From the NCBI RefSeq assembly GCF_001535545.1, contig NZ_CP014141.1, positions 496,001-560,000 on the forward strand: a DNA stretch of 64,000 nucleotides. Direction: 5' to 3'. Shown in pieces: positions 10,703 through 19,881 of the stretch (positions are counted from its first letter, which is position 1; every line of letters starts with the position of its first letter). Source of the DNA: Thermus parvatiensis. Lineage in GTDB: Bacteria; Deinococcota; Deinococci; Deinococcales; Thermaceae. The translations under genes were made by a program, and so were the position numbers. The notes under the pieces were generated by a model. That model did not search any database. It was not told where the DNA came from and saw only the letters and a list, made by a program, of their open reading frames with translations.

Positions 10703-11521
10703 ATGGAGGCGCTCAGGCTCGGCTTTTCCCCCTGCCCCAACGACACCTTCATCTTCTACGCCCTGGTCCACGGCCGCGTGGAAAGCCCCGTTCCCTTGGA
10801 GCCCGTCCTGGAGGACGTGGAGACCCTAAACCGCTGGGCCCTGGAGGGGAGGCTTCCCCTCACCAAGCTCTCCTACGCCGCCTACGCTCAGGTGCGGGAC
10901 CGGTACGTGGCCTTAAGGAGCGGGGGGGCCTTGGGCCGGGGCGTGGGGCCCCTCGTGGTGGCCCGAGGCCCCCTCCAGGCTCTGGAGGGCCTGAGGGTGG
11001 CGGTTCCGGGGCGGCACACCACCGCCTACTTCCTCCTCTCCCTCTACGCCCAAGGCTTCGTCCCCGTGGAGGTGCGTTACGACCGCATCCTCCCCATGGT
11101 GGCCCAGGGGGAGGTGGAGGCGGGGCTCATCATTCACGAGAGCCGCTTCACCTACCCCCGCTATGGCCTCGTCCAGGTGGTGGACCTGGGGGCCTGGTGG
11201 GAGGAGCGGACGGGCCTGCCCCTGCCCTTGGGGGTCATCCTCGCCCGGCGCGACCTGGGGGAGGGGCTCGTCCGGGCTTTGGACGAGGCGGTGCGGCGGA
11301 GCGTGGCCTACGCCCTCGCCCACCCCGAGGAAGCCCTGGACTACATGCGGGCCCACGCCCAGGAGCTTTCCGATGAGGTGATCTGGGCCCACGTCCACAC
11401 CTACGTCAACGCCTTTAGCCTGGACGTGGGAGAAGAGGGGGAGCGGGCCGTGGCCCGCCTTTTCGCCGAGGCCGAGGCCCGGGGGCTCGCCGCCCCTAGC
11501 CCCCGGTCCCTTTTCGTGTAA
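10703..11521 (+). CDS. mqnD: 1,4-dihydroxy-6-naphthoate synthase MqnD
   Basis: MqnD is the 272-residue futalosine-pathway enzyme that converts cyclic dehypoxanthinyl futalosine to 1,4-dihydroxy-6-naphthoate in menaquinone synthesis. The fold resembles a periplasmic binding protein. The characteristic start RLGFSPCPNDTFIFYALVHG and the VPGRHTTAYFLL loop are present. I recall the HB8 orthologue as TTHA1568, with a solved structure, and length and sequence agree. The frame is intact. It follows the methyltransferase/TPR gene closely, and the CRP-family gene behind it has its own promoter. Confidence 0.96.
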   Translation: MEALRLGFSPCPNDTFIFYALVHGRVESPVPLEPVLEDVETLNRWALEGRLPLTKLSYAAYAQVRDRYVALRSGGALGRGVGPLVVARGPLQALEGLRVAVPGRHTTAYFLLSLYAQGFVPVEVRYDRILPMVAQGEVEAGLIIHESRFTYPRYGLVQVVDLGAWWEERTGLPLPLGVILARRDLGEGLVRALDEAVRRSVAYALAHPEEALDYMRAHAQELSDEVIWAHVHTYVNAFSLDVGEEGERAVARLFAEAEARGLAAPSPRSLFV

Positions 11522-11530
11522 ACTCGGGCC

Positions 11531-12154
11531 ATGCTCCAAGGGCTGAGCCTCGAGGCCCGTCAAGAGGCCCTCAAGGTCTTCCGTCCTTTGCGCTTGAGGC
11601 GGGGGGCGGTCCTCTTCGCCCCCGGGGACCCCGTGGACGGGGTCTACCTGGTGCGCCAGGGCCTTGTCGGGCTCCACCGGCCGGGGCCAGGCCTGGAGGA
11701 AGGGGTGTTGGACGTGGTGGGGCCGGGGGGGGTCTTTGGGGAGGAGGCCTTGGGGGAGGAGGCGAGGCGGCGCGCCGGGGCCGAGGCCCTCACCTACGCC
11801 GAGCTCTACTTTGCCCCCCGGGAGGGCTTGGCCTCCCTAAGGGCGCGCTTCGCCGAGGTGGAGGCCTTTTTCCTCCAGGCGCTTTACGGGCGGCTTCGCT
11901 CCTTGGAGGAGCGGCTTTGGGAGGCGCGCCACCTCTCCGTGGCCCAGCGCCTGGCCCGCTTCCTTCTCCGGATGGGGGAGGAGGGGGTCGCTCCCTTTTC
12001 CCACCAGGACCTCGCCCGGATGGTGGGGGCCTCCCGGGAGACGGTCACCAAGCTCCTCGGGGAGTGGGCGCTTAAAGGCTGGGTGGACCTGGGCTACCGG
12101 AGGGTGGAGGTCCTGGAGCCCAAGGCCCTTGCCCGCCTCGCCGAGGAACTTTAG
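11531..12154 (+). CDS. CRP/FNR-family transcriptional regulator
   Basis: This 207-residue protein has an N-terminal cyclic-nucleotide-binding-like beta-roll (residues about 10-110, FAPGDPVDGVYLVRQGLVG) and a C-terminal helix-turn-helix (FSHQDLARMVGASRETVTKL). There is no FNR cysteine cluster. The roll lacks an obvious complete cAMP phosphate cassette, so the effector is uncertain. I recall a CRP paralogue directly beside mqnD in HB8 (TTHA1567). TAAACT (11519-11524) ends 6 bases before the ATG, which implies a leaderless transcript. Confidence 0.9.
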   Translation: MLQGLSLEARQEALKVFRPLRLRRGAVLFAPGDPVDGVYLVRQGLVGLHRPGPGLEEGVLDVVGPGGVFGEEALGEEARRRAGAEALTYAELYFAPREGLASLRARFAEVEAFFLQALYGRLRSLEERLWEARHLSVAQRLARFLLRMGEEGVAPFSHQDLARMVGASRETVTKLLGEWALKGWVDLGYRRVEVLEPKALARLAEEL

Positions 12155-12164
12155 GCTCTAAAGC

Positions 12165-13618
12165 ATGGAGGCCACCTGTCTGGTCCGCCGTCTGGGCCTG
12201 CCCCAAGGGGAGGAGGCCCTAAGGGAGCGCCTCCGCCGTCCGGGCCATCCCCGGCTCAAGGAGGCCCTCGCCGCCTACCTGAAGCGCCTTCAGGCTCCCC
12301 AGGAGGCCTTCCGGGCCCTGGAGCGCCTCGAGGTGGGGGCGGTGGTCACGGGGCAGCAGGCGGGGCTTCTGGGAGGGCCCGCCTTCACCTTCTACAAGGC
12401 CCACACCGCCCTTTCCCTAGCGGAGGGGGTAGGCGGGGCGGCGGTCTTTTGGGTGGCCTCCCAGGACCACGACGTGGAGGAGGTGCGCCACCTCCACCTG
12501 CTCCGGGACGAGGTGCCGGAGACCCTCTCCCTGGACCTCCCCCCTTTGCCCTCGGGCAGGATCCCCCTGGCCCCTCACCGCGAGCGCCTCCGCGCCTTCT
12601 TGGGGCCTTGGGCCCAGGACCCCCGCCTGGGCTACGCCCTGGAGGCGGAGACGCTTTCCGAGTTCTTCGCCCGCGTCCTCCTCGCCTTTCTCGGGGAGCG
12701 GGGGCTTGTGCCCTTTGACCCCATGGCGGAGGAGCTCGCCCCCCTCTTCCTCGAGGCCCTGGAGCGGGAGCTTTCCGACCCCTTGGGGAGCGCCGAGGCC
12801 ATCAACCGGGAGGCGGAGAGGATCCGGGCCCTTGGGGGAAGCCTCCCCTTAGGCGCAAGCCCGGGGCCACCAACCTCTTCCTGGAGACGGACCAAAGGCG
12901 CCTTCTCTTCTACGAGGGCGGGGTCTTCACCGACGGGGTGCGGCGGTACACGGCCAAGGAGCTTTGGGAGATCGCCCGGGCCGACCCCTCCCGCCTGACC
13001 CCGGCGGCGGGGCTCAGGCCCGTCTTCCAGGACCTGGTCCTGCCCACGGCGGGCTTCGTGGTGGGGCCCAACGAGCTCCGCTACGTGGCCGAGCTCTCGG
13101 GGGTCTACGCCCGCTACGGCCTCGCCATGCCCGCCCTCTTCCTGCGGGCCTTCGGGGTGGTGGTGGAGCCGCCCGTCCGGCGCATCCTGGAGAAGTACCG
13201 CCTGGACCCCTGGGCCTTCGTGGACGAGGGGGAGGCGGCCTTCCTCCGGGCGGCGGAGGCCTGGCTGGCCCCTTTTCGCGCCTTCCGGGACCGGGTGGAG
13301 GGGCTTTTGCAGGAGGCCTCCCGGCTTGTGGAGGAGGCGGAGGCCCTGGAGCCCAACCTCGTCCGGCCCCTCCGGCGTTTCCGGGCCCGGGTTAGGGGGG
13401 AGGCGGAGCGGCTTAGGCGGAAGCTCCTCGCGGCCCAGGCGGCCCGGGACGAGGTCCTCGCCCGCCACCTCGGGCGGCTTAAGGTCCACCTCCTCCCCTT
13501 TGGGCTTCCCCAGGAGCGGGTCTACCCCTACGCCATGTACGCCCTGCGCCACGGGGAGGCCCTGAGGCGTCTGGCCGAGGCCCCCTGGGAGGGGAGGGTG
13601 GCCCTTTACCTCGGCTGA
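12165..13618 (+). CDS. bshC: Bacillithiol synthase BshC, cysteine-adding (frame broken)
   Basis: BshC ligates cysteine to glucosaminyl malate, the last step of bacillithiol synthesis. The hallmark VVTGQQAGLLGGPAFTFYKA lies near residue 63, and a following FWVASQDHDVEEV matches the HIGH-like active-site region of the family. The frame breaks at the C run 12845-12848; one more C gives LPLRRKPGATNLFLETD and about 484 residues. The C-terminal coiled region RVEGLLQEASRLVEEAEALE is typical. TAGGCT (12152-12157) lies 7 bases before the ATG and overlaps the stop of the upstream gene, so the mRNA is probably leaderless. Confidence 0.9.
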
Positions 13619-13653
13619 AGAAGGGTTAGGATGTTCGGCGAAAGGAGGCGGGG

Positions 13654-14703
13654 TTGAAGCGGCTTTTGGCGTGGGTGGGGCTATTGGCCTTGGTCCTGGC
13701 GGCGCTGGGGCAGAAGGCCCCGGGCCTCCAAGCCCTTCTCGTCCGGGTGCTCCTCAAGGAGGTGGCCCTGGGGGAGGAGGTGCGGCTTGCCCTCCCCACG
13801 GGGGAGGTGGCCCTCTGGGGCCAGGCGGAAGGGGTGGTGGTGGAAGGGCGCCCCCTCCCCTCCTGGGCGGTGGAGGGGCCCTACTTCGCTTTGGAGGGCA
13901 GGCCCTACCGGGGAGGGCTTTTGGCCCGGGTAGAAGGGGGGCGCCTCCTCCTCGTCAACGTCCTTCCCCTGGAGGACTACCTCCTCGGGGTCCTGCCTGC
14001 GGAGATGCCCGCCTCCTTCCCCGAGGAGGCCCTGAAGGCCCAGGCCGTCCTGGCCCGCACCTTCGCCGTGCGCCGGCTCAACCCCTTGGCCCCCTACGAC
14101 CTCTGCGCCACGGAGGCCTGCCAGGTCTACCTGGGGCTTTCCGCGGAGACGCCCCGGCACGAAAGGGCGGTCCGGGCCACGGAGGGGCGGGTGCTGAGCT
14201 ACGCCGGGCAGGTGGCCTCGGCCCTCTATCACGCCGACTCCGGGGGAATGACGGCGGGGAGCGAGGAGGTTTTCCAAAAGGCCCTCCCCTACCTCCGACC
14301 CCGGCCCGACCCCTACGCCAAGGGCCCCAAGAGCGTCTGGCAGCAGGCCGTGCGCCCCGAGGAGGCGGCCCGGGCGCTCCGGGCCTTGGGCTACGCCCCA
14401 AGGGGGGACGACCCGCCCCAGGTCCTGGAGAAAAGCCCCTCGGGGCGGGCCTGGCGGGTGCGCCTCCTGGGGGTGGAGGTCCGGGGCCCCGAGGCCCAGC
14501 GCCTGCTCCGCCTCATGGGCCTGCCCTCCGCCATGGCGGAGTTCCAGGGCTGGCTCGCCCTGGGCCGGGGGGCGGGGCACGGCGTGGGCCTCTCCCAGTG
14601 GGGGGCCAAGGGGATGGCGGAGCGGGGCTACGGCTACCGGGAGATCCTGGGGTACTACTTCCCGGGCACCCTCCTCTCCCCCCTCGAGGTGGCGGCGCGC
14701 TAG
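13654..14703 (+). CDS. Exported SpoIID/LytB-domain protein
   Basis: This protein is 349 residues from a TTG start preceded by AAAGGAGG at 13641-13648. An N-terminal hydrophobic signal (LLAWVGLLALVLAALG) indicates export. The SpoIID domain is clear: PLEDYLLGVLPAEMPASFP, LKAQAVLARTFAV, LYHADSGGMTAGSEEVF and the C-terminal GHGVGLSQWGAKGMAERGY. In Bacillus, SpoIID is a lytic transglycosylase acting on peptidoglycan lacking stem peptides. In a non-sporulating Thermus it is presumably a cell-wall remodelling enzyme in the periplasm. Confidence 0.9.
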   Translation: MKRLLAWVGLLALVLAALGQKAPGLQALLVRVLLKEVALGEEVRLALPTGEVALWGQAEGVVVEGRPLPSWAVEGPYFALEGRPYRGGLLARVEGGRLLLVNVLPLEDYLLGVLPAEMPASFPEEALKAQAVLARTFAVRRLNPLAPYDLCATEACQVYLGLSAETPRHERAVRATEGRVLSYAGQVASALYHADSGGMTAGSEEVFQKALPYLRPRPDPYAKGPKSVWQQAVRPEEAARALRALGYAPRGDDPPQVLEKSPSGRAWRVRLLGVEVRGPEAQRLLRLMGLPSAMAEFQGWLALGRGAGHGVGLSQWGAKGMAERGYGYREILGYYFPGTLLSPLEVAAR

Positions 14704-14707
14704 GGCC

Positions 14708-15150
14708 GTGTGCATCCCCACGCCCTTAGGTCCCCTGTGGCTGGAGGTCTCGCCCCTGGGGGTGCGCCGCCTCGAGCCCGCCCTCTACCCCCGGGGTCCG
14801 GAGGCCGAAGGGGCGCTGGCCCTTAGGGTGCGGGAGGCGGTCCAGGCCTACTTCGCCGGGGAGCGGCCCGACTTCCTGGACCTCCCCCTGGACTACACCG
14901 GCCTCTCCCCGGCCAGGCTCCGCCTCTACGAGCGGGTCCGCCTTGTGCCCTACGGGCGGACCGTGAGCTACGGGGCCTTGGGCCGGGAGCTCGGCCTCTC
15001 CCCCAGGGCGGTGGGGGCGGCCCTTAGGGCCTGCCCCTTTTTCCTCCTCGTCCCCGCCCACCGGGTGATCCACGCCGACGGGCGGCTTGGGGGTTTCAGG
15101 GGCAGGAGGGGCTAAAGCTTTGGCTTTTGCGCTTTGAAGGGGCCCTTTAG
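14708..15150 (+). CDS. Alkyltransferase-like protein (ATL), frame broken near the end
   Basis: This is an O6-alkylguanine-binding protein of the MGMT family in which the reactive PCHR cysteine is alanine: the motif reads VPAHRVIH. Such ATL proteins bind O6-alkylguanine, flip it out and hand the lesion to nucleotide excision repair without dealkylating it. T. thermophilus HB8 has a characterised ATL (TTHA1564 as I recall). The DNA-binding helix is GLSPRAVGAALRACP. The G run at 15089-15093 lacks one G; repaired, the C-terminus reads GGFQGQEGLKLWLLRFEGAL and the protein has 147 residues. The stop overlaps that of the convergent amylase gene. Confidence 0.92.
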
Positions 15151-16572
15151 GCCTCCTTCCAGACCGCCAGGGAGAAGGGCGGGAGCACGGGGCCGCAGAG
15201 CCTCCCCCCTGGGGCGTGCAGACCTCCCCGGAGAGGAGGTCCACCGCCCTTCCCCCCCGGGGGAAGACCCCGTGCAGGGGGAAGTCCTGGCGGAAGGGGT
15301 GGGGAGAGGCGTTCACCACCACCAGGTAGGGCCCCCGGGCGAAGGCCAGGTGGCCGTCCTGGGCGTAGACCCGCAGGTAAGGGGCGGTGCGGAGCTCGGG
15401 GTGTTCCTTCCTGAGCCGGGCCAGGCGCTTGACCGTCTCCAGGAGGTCCTTCTGCCAGCGGGCCTCCTCCCAGACCATCCCGCCCCGGTTTTCCGGGTCC
15501 TTGCCCCCGCCATCCCCACTTCCTCCCCGTAGTAGACGGTGGGGTTCCCCGGGAGGAGGAAGAGGAGGGCCAGGGCCAGCCGGGCCCGCTCCACGCTCCC
15601 CCGCATCAGGCTGAGGAGCCTGGGGGTGTCGTGGGAGGTGAGGAGGTTCATCTGGGCCCGGACCACCTCGGGGCGGTAGCGGCCGAAGAGGTCCTCCAGC
15701 CGATGGCTGAAGGCCAGGGCCTGGAGGGGCTCTATGCGGCCTAGGCCCGTCTGCGCCGCGAGGTCCCGGTCCAGGGCCTCCCCGCCCACGAAGCCCAGGA
15801 CGGCCCGGGCGAGGGGGTAGTTCATCACGGCGTCAAACATGTCTCCCTGGAGCCAAAAGTCCGCTTCCTCCCAGATCTCGCCCACGATGTAGGCCTCGGG
15901 GTTCGCCCCCTTGACCCTTTGGCGGAAGGCCCGCCAAAACTCGGGGTCCTGGATCTCGTTGGGCACGTCCAGGCGCCAGCCGTCTATGCCGAAGCGGATC
16001 CAGTGCTCGGCCACCGATAGGAGGTACTCCCGCACCGCCGGGGTCTCCACCTTGAGCTTGGGGAGCTCGGGGTTGCCCCACCAGGCCTCGTAGTTGGGAT
16101 GGGCGGTGTAGGCCTTTAGGGGAAAGCCTTTCACGTAGTACCAGTCCTGGTAGGGGCTTTGCTCGCCGTTTTCCAGAAGGTGCTGGAAGGCGAAGAAGCC
16201 CCGGCCCGTGTGGTTGAAGACCCCGTCCAGGATGACCCTCACCCCGTGGGCGTGGGCCACCTCCAGGAGGTGCCTTAAGGCCTCGTTTCCCCCCAGGATG
16301 GGGTCTACCTGGAAGTAGTCCACGGTGTGGTAGCGGTGGTTGGCGGTGGAGGCGAAGACGGGGTTGAGGTAGATGGCCTCCACCCCCAGGTCCAGGAGGT
16401 AGGGGAGCTTCTCCGCCACGCCCCAAAGCGTCCCTCCTTTGAAGCCCCTGAGGGTAGGGGGGGCTTCCCAGGGCTCAAAGGGCCCCGCGGGGGCGGGCCT
16501 GCCCGGCGGGCCTGCGCGGAAGAAGCGGTCGGGGAAGATCTGGTAAAAGAAGGCGCCTTCGTACCATGCCAC
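15147..16572 (-). CDS. Alpha-amylase-family glycosidase (neopullulanase/cyclomaltodextrinase type), two frame breaks
   Basis: This GH13 enzyme hydrolyses alpha-glucans or maltodextrins. The family regions are all present: VRVILDGVFNHTG, GWRLDVPNEI with the catalytic Asp, YIVGEIWEEA with the catalytic Glu, and NLLTSHDTPR. After repair it has about 475 residues with no signal peptide, so it is probably cytoplasmic. The frame breaks at 15504-15508 and 15204-15209, each fixed by one more base; the tail then reads GPVLPPFSLAVWKEA. The GTG start has TAGACT 7 bases upstream and a GGAGG only 1 base away, too near for normal ribosome binding, which argues for a leaderless mRNA. Confidence 0.9.
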
Positions 16573-16579
16573 GCCTCCA

Positions 16580-16608
16580 AGTCTAACACCCCGGTCCTGT
16601 GGTATCCT
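16580..16608. promoter_or_regulatory. Divergent -10 elements for amylase (-) and gmk (+)
   Basis: On the minus strand TAGACT (16580-16585) ends 7 bases before the amylase GTG. On the plus strand TATCCT (16603-16608) ends 7 bases before the gmk GTG. Only 43 bases separate the two start codons, so both -35 regions would lie across the opposite gene's start region. Both transcripts are predicted to be leaderless. Confidence 0.6.
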
Positions 16609-16615
16609 CTCCCGG

Positions 16616-17287
16616 GTGAAGGGGATGCGGGGCCGCCTTTTCGTGATGACCGGGGCGAGCGGGGTGGGCAAGGGCACGGTGCGGGCGAAGGTGCTGGAGC
16701 GCACCCGGCTCTTCTACTCCATCTCCATGACCACCCGCCCCCCCCGGCCGGGGGAGGTGGACGGGGTGGACTACTACTTCGTGGACCGCCCCACCTTTGA
16801 GGCCCTCGTCCGCGAGGACGGCTTCTTGGAGTACGCGGAGTACGTGGGCCACCTCTACGGCACCCCCAGGGCCCCGGTGGAGCGGGCCTTGAGCCGGGGG
16901 GAGGACGTCCTCTTGGAGATTGAGGTCCAGGGGGCGCTCCAGGTGAAGCGGGCCGTGCCCGAGGCGGTCCTGATCTTCCTCCTACCCCCCTCCCTCTCCG
17001 AGCTGAAGCGCCGCCTGGTCTACCGGGGCAAGGACAGCCCCGAGAAGATCCAGAAGCGCCTGGAGCAGGCGGAGTGGGAGATAAGGAACGCCCACCTCTT
17101 TGACTACGTGGTGGTGAACGACGTCCTCGAGGAGGCCGTGGCCGACTTCCTCGCCATCCTCACCGCGGAGAGGCGGCGGAGCGGGAGGATGGAGGAGGCC
17201 TTGGAAAGAGCCTTGCGGCGCGATCCGGCCCTCGAGGCCGAACTGGACGAGATCCTAAGGAGGCGGTATGGCGGAACCGGGCATTGA
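16616..17287 (+). CDS. gmk: Guanylate kinase
   Basis: Guanylate kinase phosphorylates GMP to GDP with ATP. The P-loop is [11 protein letters not shown], the GMP-binding region is [20 protein letters not shown], and the lid arginines lie in [17 protein letters not shown]. The start is probably the GTG at 16616, placed 7 bases after TATCCT. An ATG at 16625 (MRGRLFVM) is the alternative. It opens a tightly packed run gmk-rpoZ-coaBC-argR-marC, and its 3' end overlaps rpoZ by 20 bases. Pairing gmk with rpoZ is common in bacteria. Confidence 0.95.
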   Translation: MKGMRGRLFVMTGASGVGKGTVRAKVLERTRLFYSISMTTRPPRPGEVDGVDYYFVDRPTFEALVREDGFLEYAEYVGHLYGTPRAPVERALSRGEDVLLEIEVQGALQVKRAVPEAVLIFLLPPSLSELKRRLVYRGKDSPEKIQKRLEQAEWEIRNAHLFDYVVVNDVLEEAVADFLAILTAERRRSGRMEEALERALRRDPALEAELDEILRRRYGGTGH

Positions 17288-17567
17288 CAAGCTCTTCGGC
17301 ATGGTGGACTCCAAGTACCGGCTCACCGTGGTGGTGGCCAAAAGGGCGCAGCAACTCCTCCGCCACGGCTTCAAGAACACCGTTTTGGAGCCGGAGGAGA
17401 GGCCCAAGATGCAGACCCTCGAGGGGCTCTTTGACGACCCCAACGCCGTGACCTGGGCCATGAAGGAGCTCCTCACGGGCCGGTTGGTCTTCGGCGAGAA
17501 CCTGGTGCCCGAGGACCGGCTCCAGAAGGAGATGGAGCGGCTCTACCCGGTGGAGCGGGAGGAGTAG
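17268..17567 (+). CDS. rpoZ: RNA polymerase omega subunit
   Basis: Omega, 99 residues, helps fold and stabilise the beta-prime subunit in RNA polymerase. It starts [20 protein letters not shown], with the conserved AKRAQQLL helix. The Thermus form is longer than some because of the C-terminal extension ending YPVEREE. It begins inside the gmk 3' end and is followed after 6 bases by coaBC, the usual gmk-rpoZ-coaBC order. Confidence 0.96.
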
Positions 17568-17573
17568 CGCGCC

Positions 17574-18764
17574 GTGGCCCGGGTCCTGGTGGCGGTGACG
17601 GGGGGAGTGGCCGCGGTGAAGGCCCCCCACCTCCTCCGCCTCCTGCGCCGGGAGGGGCACGAGGTGCGGGCCCTCGCCACCAAAAGGGCCCTGGAGTTCA
17701 TCACCCCCCTTTCCCTGGCGGTGGCGGCGGGGGGCGAGGTGGCCACGGAGGAGGCCTGGTTCCGGCCCGACGGGAGGGCCCTCCACATTGAGCTCGCCCG
17801 CTGGGCCGAGGTGGTCCTGGTGGCCCCCGCCACCGCCGACGCCCTGGCCAAGGCCGCTTTGGGGCTCGCCGACGACCTCCTCTCCGCCACCCTCCTCGCC
17901 GGGGCCAAACGGGTGGCCTGGGCCCCGGCCATGAACGAGGCCATGTGGCTCGCCCCCCAGACCCAGGCCCACGTCAGGCGGCTGGAGGAGCTGGGGCACG
18001 CCTTCTTCGGCCCGGCCTACGGCCCCTTGGCCGCCGTGGGGGAGGGGGAGGGATGGGGGCGGATGCTGGAGCCCGAGGAGCTTGTGGAGCGGTTGCGGGC
18101 TTTCCTCGCGCCCAAGGACCTCTCGGGCCTCCGCCTCCTCGTCTCCGCCGGGCCCACCCGGGAGTACCTGGACCCGGTGCGCTTCCTCTCCAACCCCTCC
18201 TCGGGCCGGATGGGCTACGCCGTGGCCGAGGCCGCCCGGGACCGGGGGGCGGAGGTGGTCCTGGTCTCCGGGCCCACCGCGCTTCCCGACCCCTGGGGCG
18301 TGGAGGTGGTCCGGGTGGAGAGCGCCCTGGAGATGCGAAAGGCCCTCCTGGACCGCTACCCCTGGGCCCAGGCGGTGGTCATGGCCGCCGCGGTGGCGGA
18401 CTACCGGCCCGCCGAGACCCTAAAGGACAAGGAGCCCAAGGCCGAGGCGGAAAAGCTCCTCCGCCTCGTGCCCAACCCCGACATCCTCCGCGAGCTCGGG
18501 GAGAGGAAGGAGGGGCGGGTGCTCGTGGGCTTCGCCATGGAGACCCGGGAGGGCCTGGAGCGGGCCCGGGGGAAGCTCGCCCGCAAGAACCTGGACCTGA
18601 TCGCCTTGAACTACGTGGGGCGGGAGGGGGTGGGCTTCGGGAGCCCCGAGAACGAGGTGACCCTGATCCTGCGGGACGGCCGGGTGGTGGAGCTTCCCCG
18701 GCTTTCCAAGCGGGAGGTGGCCCACCGTATACTGGATTTCGTCAAGGAGTTCTGGAAGCGATAG
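17574..18764 (+). CDS. coaBC: Bifunctional CoaBC: phosphopantothenoylcysteine decarboxylase/synthetase
   Basis: This 396-residue enzyme of coenzyme A synthesis carries two activities. The N-terminal flavoprotein decarboxylase (CoaC, about residues 1-175) shows VTGGVAAVKAPHLLR, the active-site HIELARWAEVVLVAPATA and the substrate clamp APAMNEAMW. The C-terminal CTP-dependent synthetase (CoaB) shows LVSAGPTREYLDPVRFLSNP, SSGRMGYAVAEA and AAAVADYRP. It begins at GTG six bases after rpoZ. The frame is intact. Confidence 0.95.
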   Translation: MARVLVAVTGGVAAVKAPHLLRLLRREGHEVRALATKRALEFITPLSLAVAAGGEVATEEAWFRPDGRALHIELARWAEVVLVAPATADALAKAALGLADDLLSATLLAGAKRVAWAPAMNEAMWLAPQTQAHVRRLEELGHAFFGPAYGPLAAVGEGEGWGRMLEPEELVERLRAFLAPKDLSGLRLLVSAGPTREYLDPVRFLSNPSSGRMGYAVAEAARDRGAEVVLVSGPTALPDPWGVEVVRVESALEMRKALLDRYPWAQAVVMAAAVADYRPAETLKDKEPKAEAEKLLRLVPNPDILRELGERKEGRVLVGFAMETREGLERARGKLARKNLDLIALNYVGREGVGFGSPENEVTLILRDGRVVELPRLSKREVAHRILDFVKEFWKR

Positions 18765-18773
18765 GAGCCGCGT

Positions 18774-19268
18774 ATGGGCAACAAGGCGGAACGGCACCGC
18801 GCCATCCAGGAGATCGTCCGCCGGGAGGAGATCGGCACCCAGAAGGAGCTGGTGGAGAGGCTGCGCCAGCTTGGGTTTGAGGTGACCCAGGCCACGGTGA
18901 GCCGGGACATCGCCGAGCTGGGCCTGGCCCGCATCGCCTTGGGCAAGGGGCGGCACCGGTACGTCCTCCCGGCCGCGGACCTTCCCGAGAACGCCTACGA
19001 GGAGCTCAAGCGCCAGTTCGGCCTCTTCGTGCGGGACGTGGACCGGGGAGGAAACCTCCTCGTGGTGAAGACGGCGGAGGGGCACGCCTCCGGCATCGCC
19101 TACCTCCTGGACCGCCTCCGCCGGGACGAGATCGTGGGCACCTTGGCCGGGGACGACACCATCCTCGTGGTGGCCCGGACCGAGGAGGCGGCCCAGGCCC
19201 TCGAGGACGAGTTCGCGGGCCTGCTCGTGGAGGGAAGGGCCCTGCGGCGGGCGCTTTCCGGTTCCTAG
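18774..19268 (+). CDS. argR: Arginine repressor ArgR
   Basis: This 164-residue regulator has an N-terminal winged helix (RHRAIQEIVRREEIGTQKEL, recognition part TQATVSRDIAELGLARI) and a C-terminal hexamerisation and arginine-binding domain (LAGDDTILVVART with the two conserved aspartates). It represses arginine synthesis and may activate catabolism when arginine is bound. An AGGAG lies upstream of the ATG. It is the fourth gene of the gmk run, but its targets lie outside this window. Confidence 0.94.
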   Translation: MGNKAERHRAIQEIVRREEIGTQKELVERLRQLGFEVTQATVSRDIAELGLARIALGKGRHRYVLPAADLPENAYEELKRQFGLFVRDVDRGGNLLVVKTAEGHASGIAYLLDRLRRDEIVGTLAGDDTILVVARTEEAAQALEDEFAGLLVEGRALRRALSGS

Positions 19269-19269
19269 G

Positions 19270-19881
19270 GTGCTGGAGCTCTTTCTCAAGTCCTTCCTGA
19301 CCCTCTTCGTGGTCATGGACCCGGTGGGGCTCGTCCCCGTCTTCGTGGCCTTGGCGGGGGACCGCCCCCACCGGACCCAGGTCCTCATCGCCCGCAAGGC
19401 GGTCCTGGTGGCGGGGGGGCTGCTCACCTTCTTCTACTTTTTCGGGCGGGAGCTTCTGGGGCACCTGGGGATCTCCCTCGAGGCCCTGCGCATTGCGGGC
19501 GGGGTGCTCCTCTTCCGCATCGCCACGGAGATGGTCTTCGCCCACCACGAGCGGGAGACGGAGGAGGAGCGGGACGAGGCCTTGGGCCGGGCGGACATCT
19601 CCGTCTTTCCCCTCGCCATCCCCCTTCTGGTGGGCCCTGGGGCCTTGGCCAGCGTCTTGGTCCTGGGGGCGGAGGCCAAGGGGGTGCCCTACGGCTTTGC
19701 CGTGGTCCTCCTTACCGCCTACCTGGTCCTTTTCCTGGCTTACCTCCTCCTCCGGGGGGCCACGGCGGTGCGCCGGGTCCTGGGGCGGACGGGGGTGAAC
19801 GTGGTGACCCGCGTCCTGGGCCTCCTCCTCGCTGCCCTGGCCGTGCAGTACGTGGCGGACGGGGTGAAGGGCCTCCTTTAG
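19270..19881 (+). CDS. MarC-family integral membrane protein
   Basis: This 203-residue, multi-spanning inner-membrane protein starts at GTG one base after argR. It shows the MarC signature FLTLFVVMDPVGLVPVFVAL in the first segment, ALRIAGGVLLFRIATEMV in the third and FPLAIPLLVGPGALASVL in the fourth. About six transmembrane segments can be counted. The function of MarC proteins is not established; the old link to multiple antibiotic resistance was not confirmed. The stop codon overlaps that of the convergent carboxyltransferase gene. Confidence 0.88.
   Translation: MLELFLKSFLTLFVVMDPVGLVPVFVALAGDRPHRTQVLIARKAVLVAGGLLTFFYFFGRELLGHLGISLEALRIAGGVLLFRIATEMVFAHHERETEEERDEALGRADISVFPLAIPLLVGPGALASVLVLGAEAKGVPYGFAVVLLTAYLVLFLAYLLLRGATAVRRVLGRTGVNVVTRVLGLLLAALAVQYVADGVKGLL

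Noticed and set aside
13671-14729. Gly/Pro/Arg-rich frame of about 350 codons on the plus strand
   Set aside because: It is a shifted frame of the SpoIID-domain gene; composition is typical of out-of-frame Thermus coding DNA.
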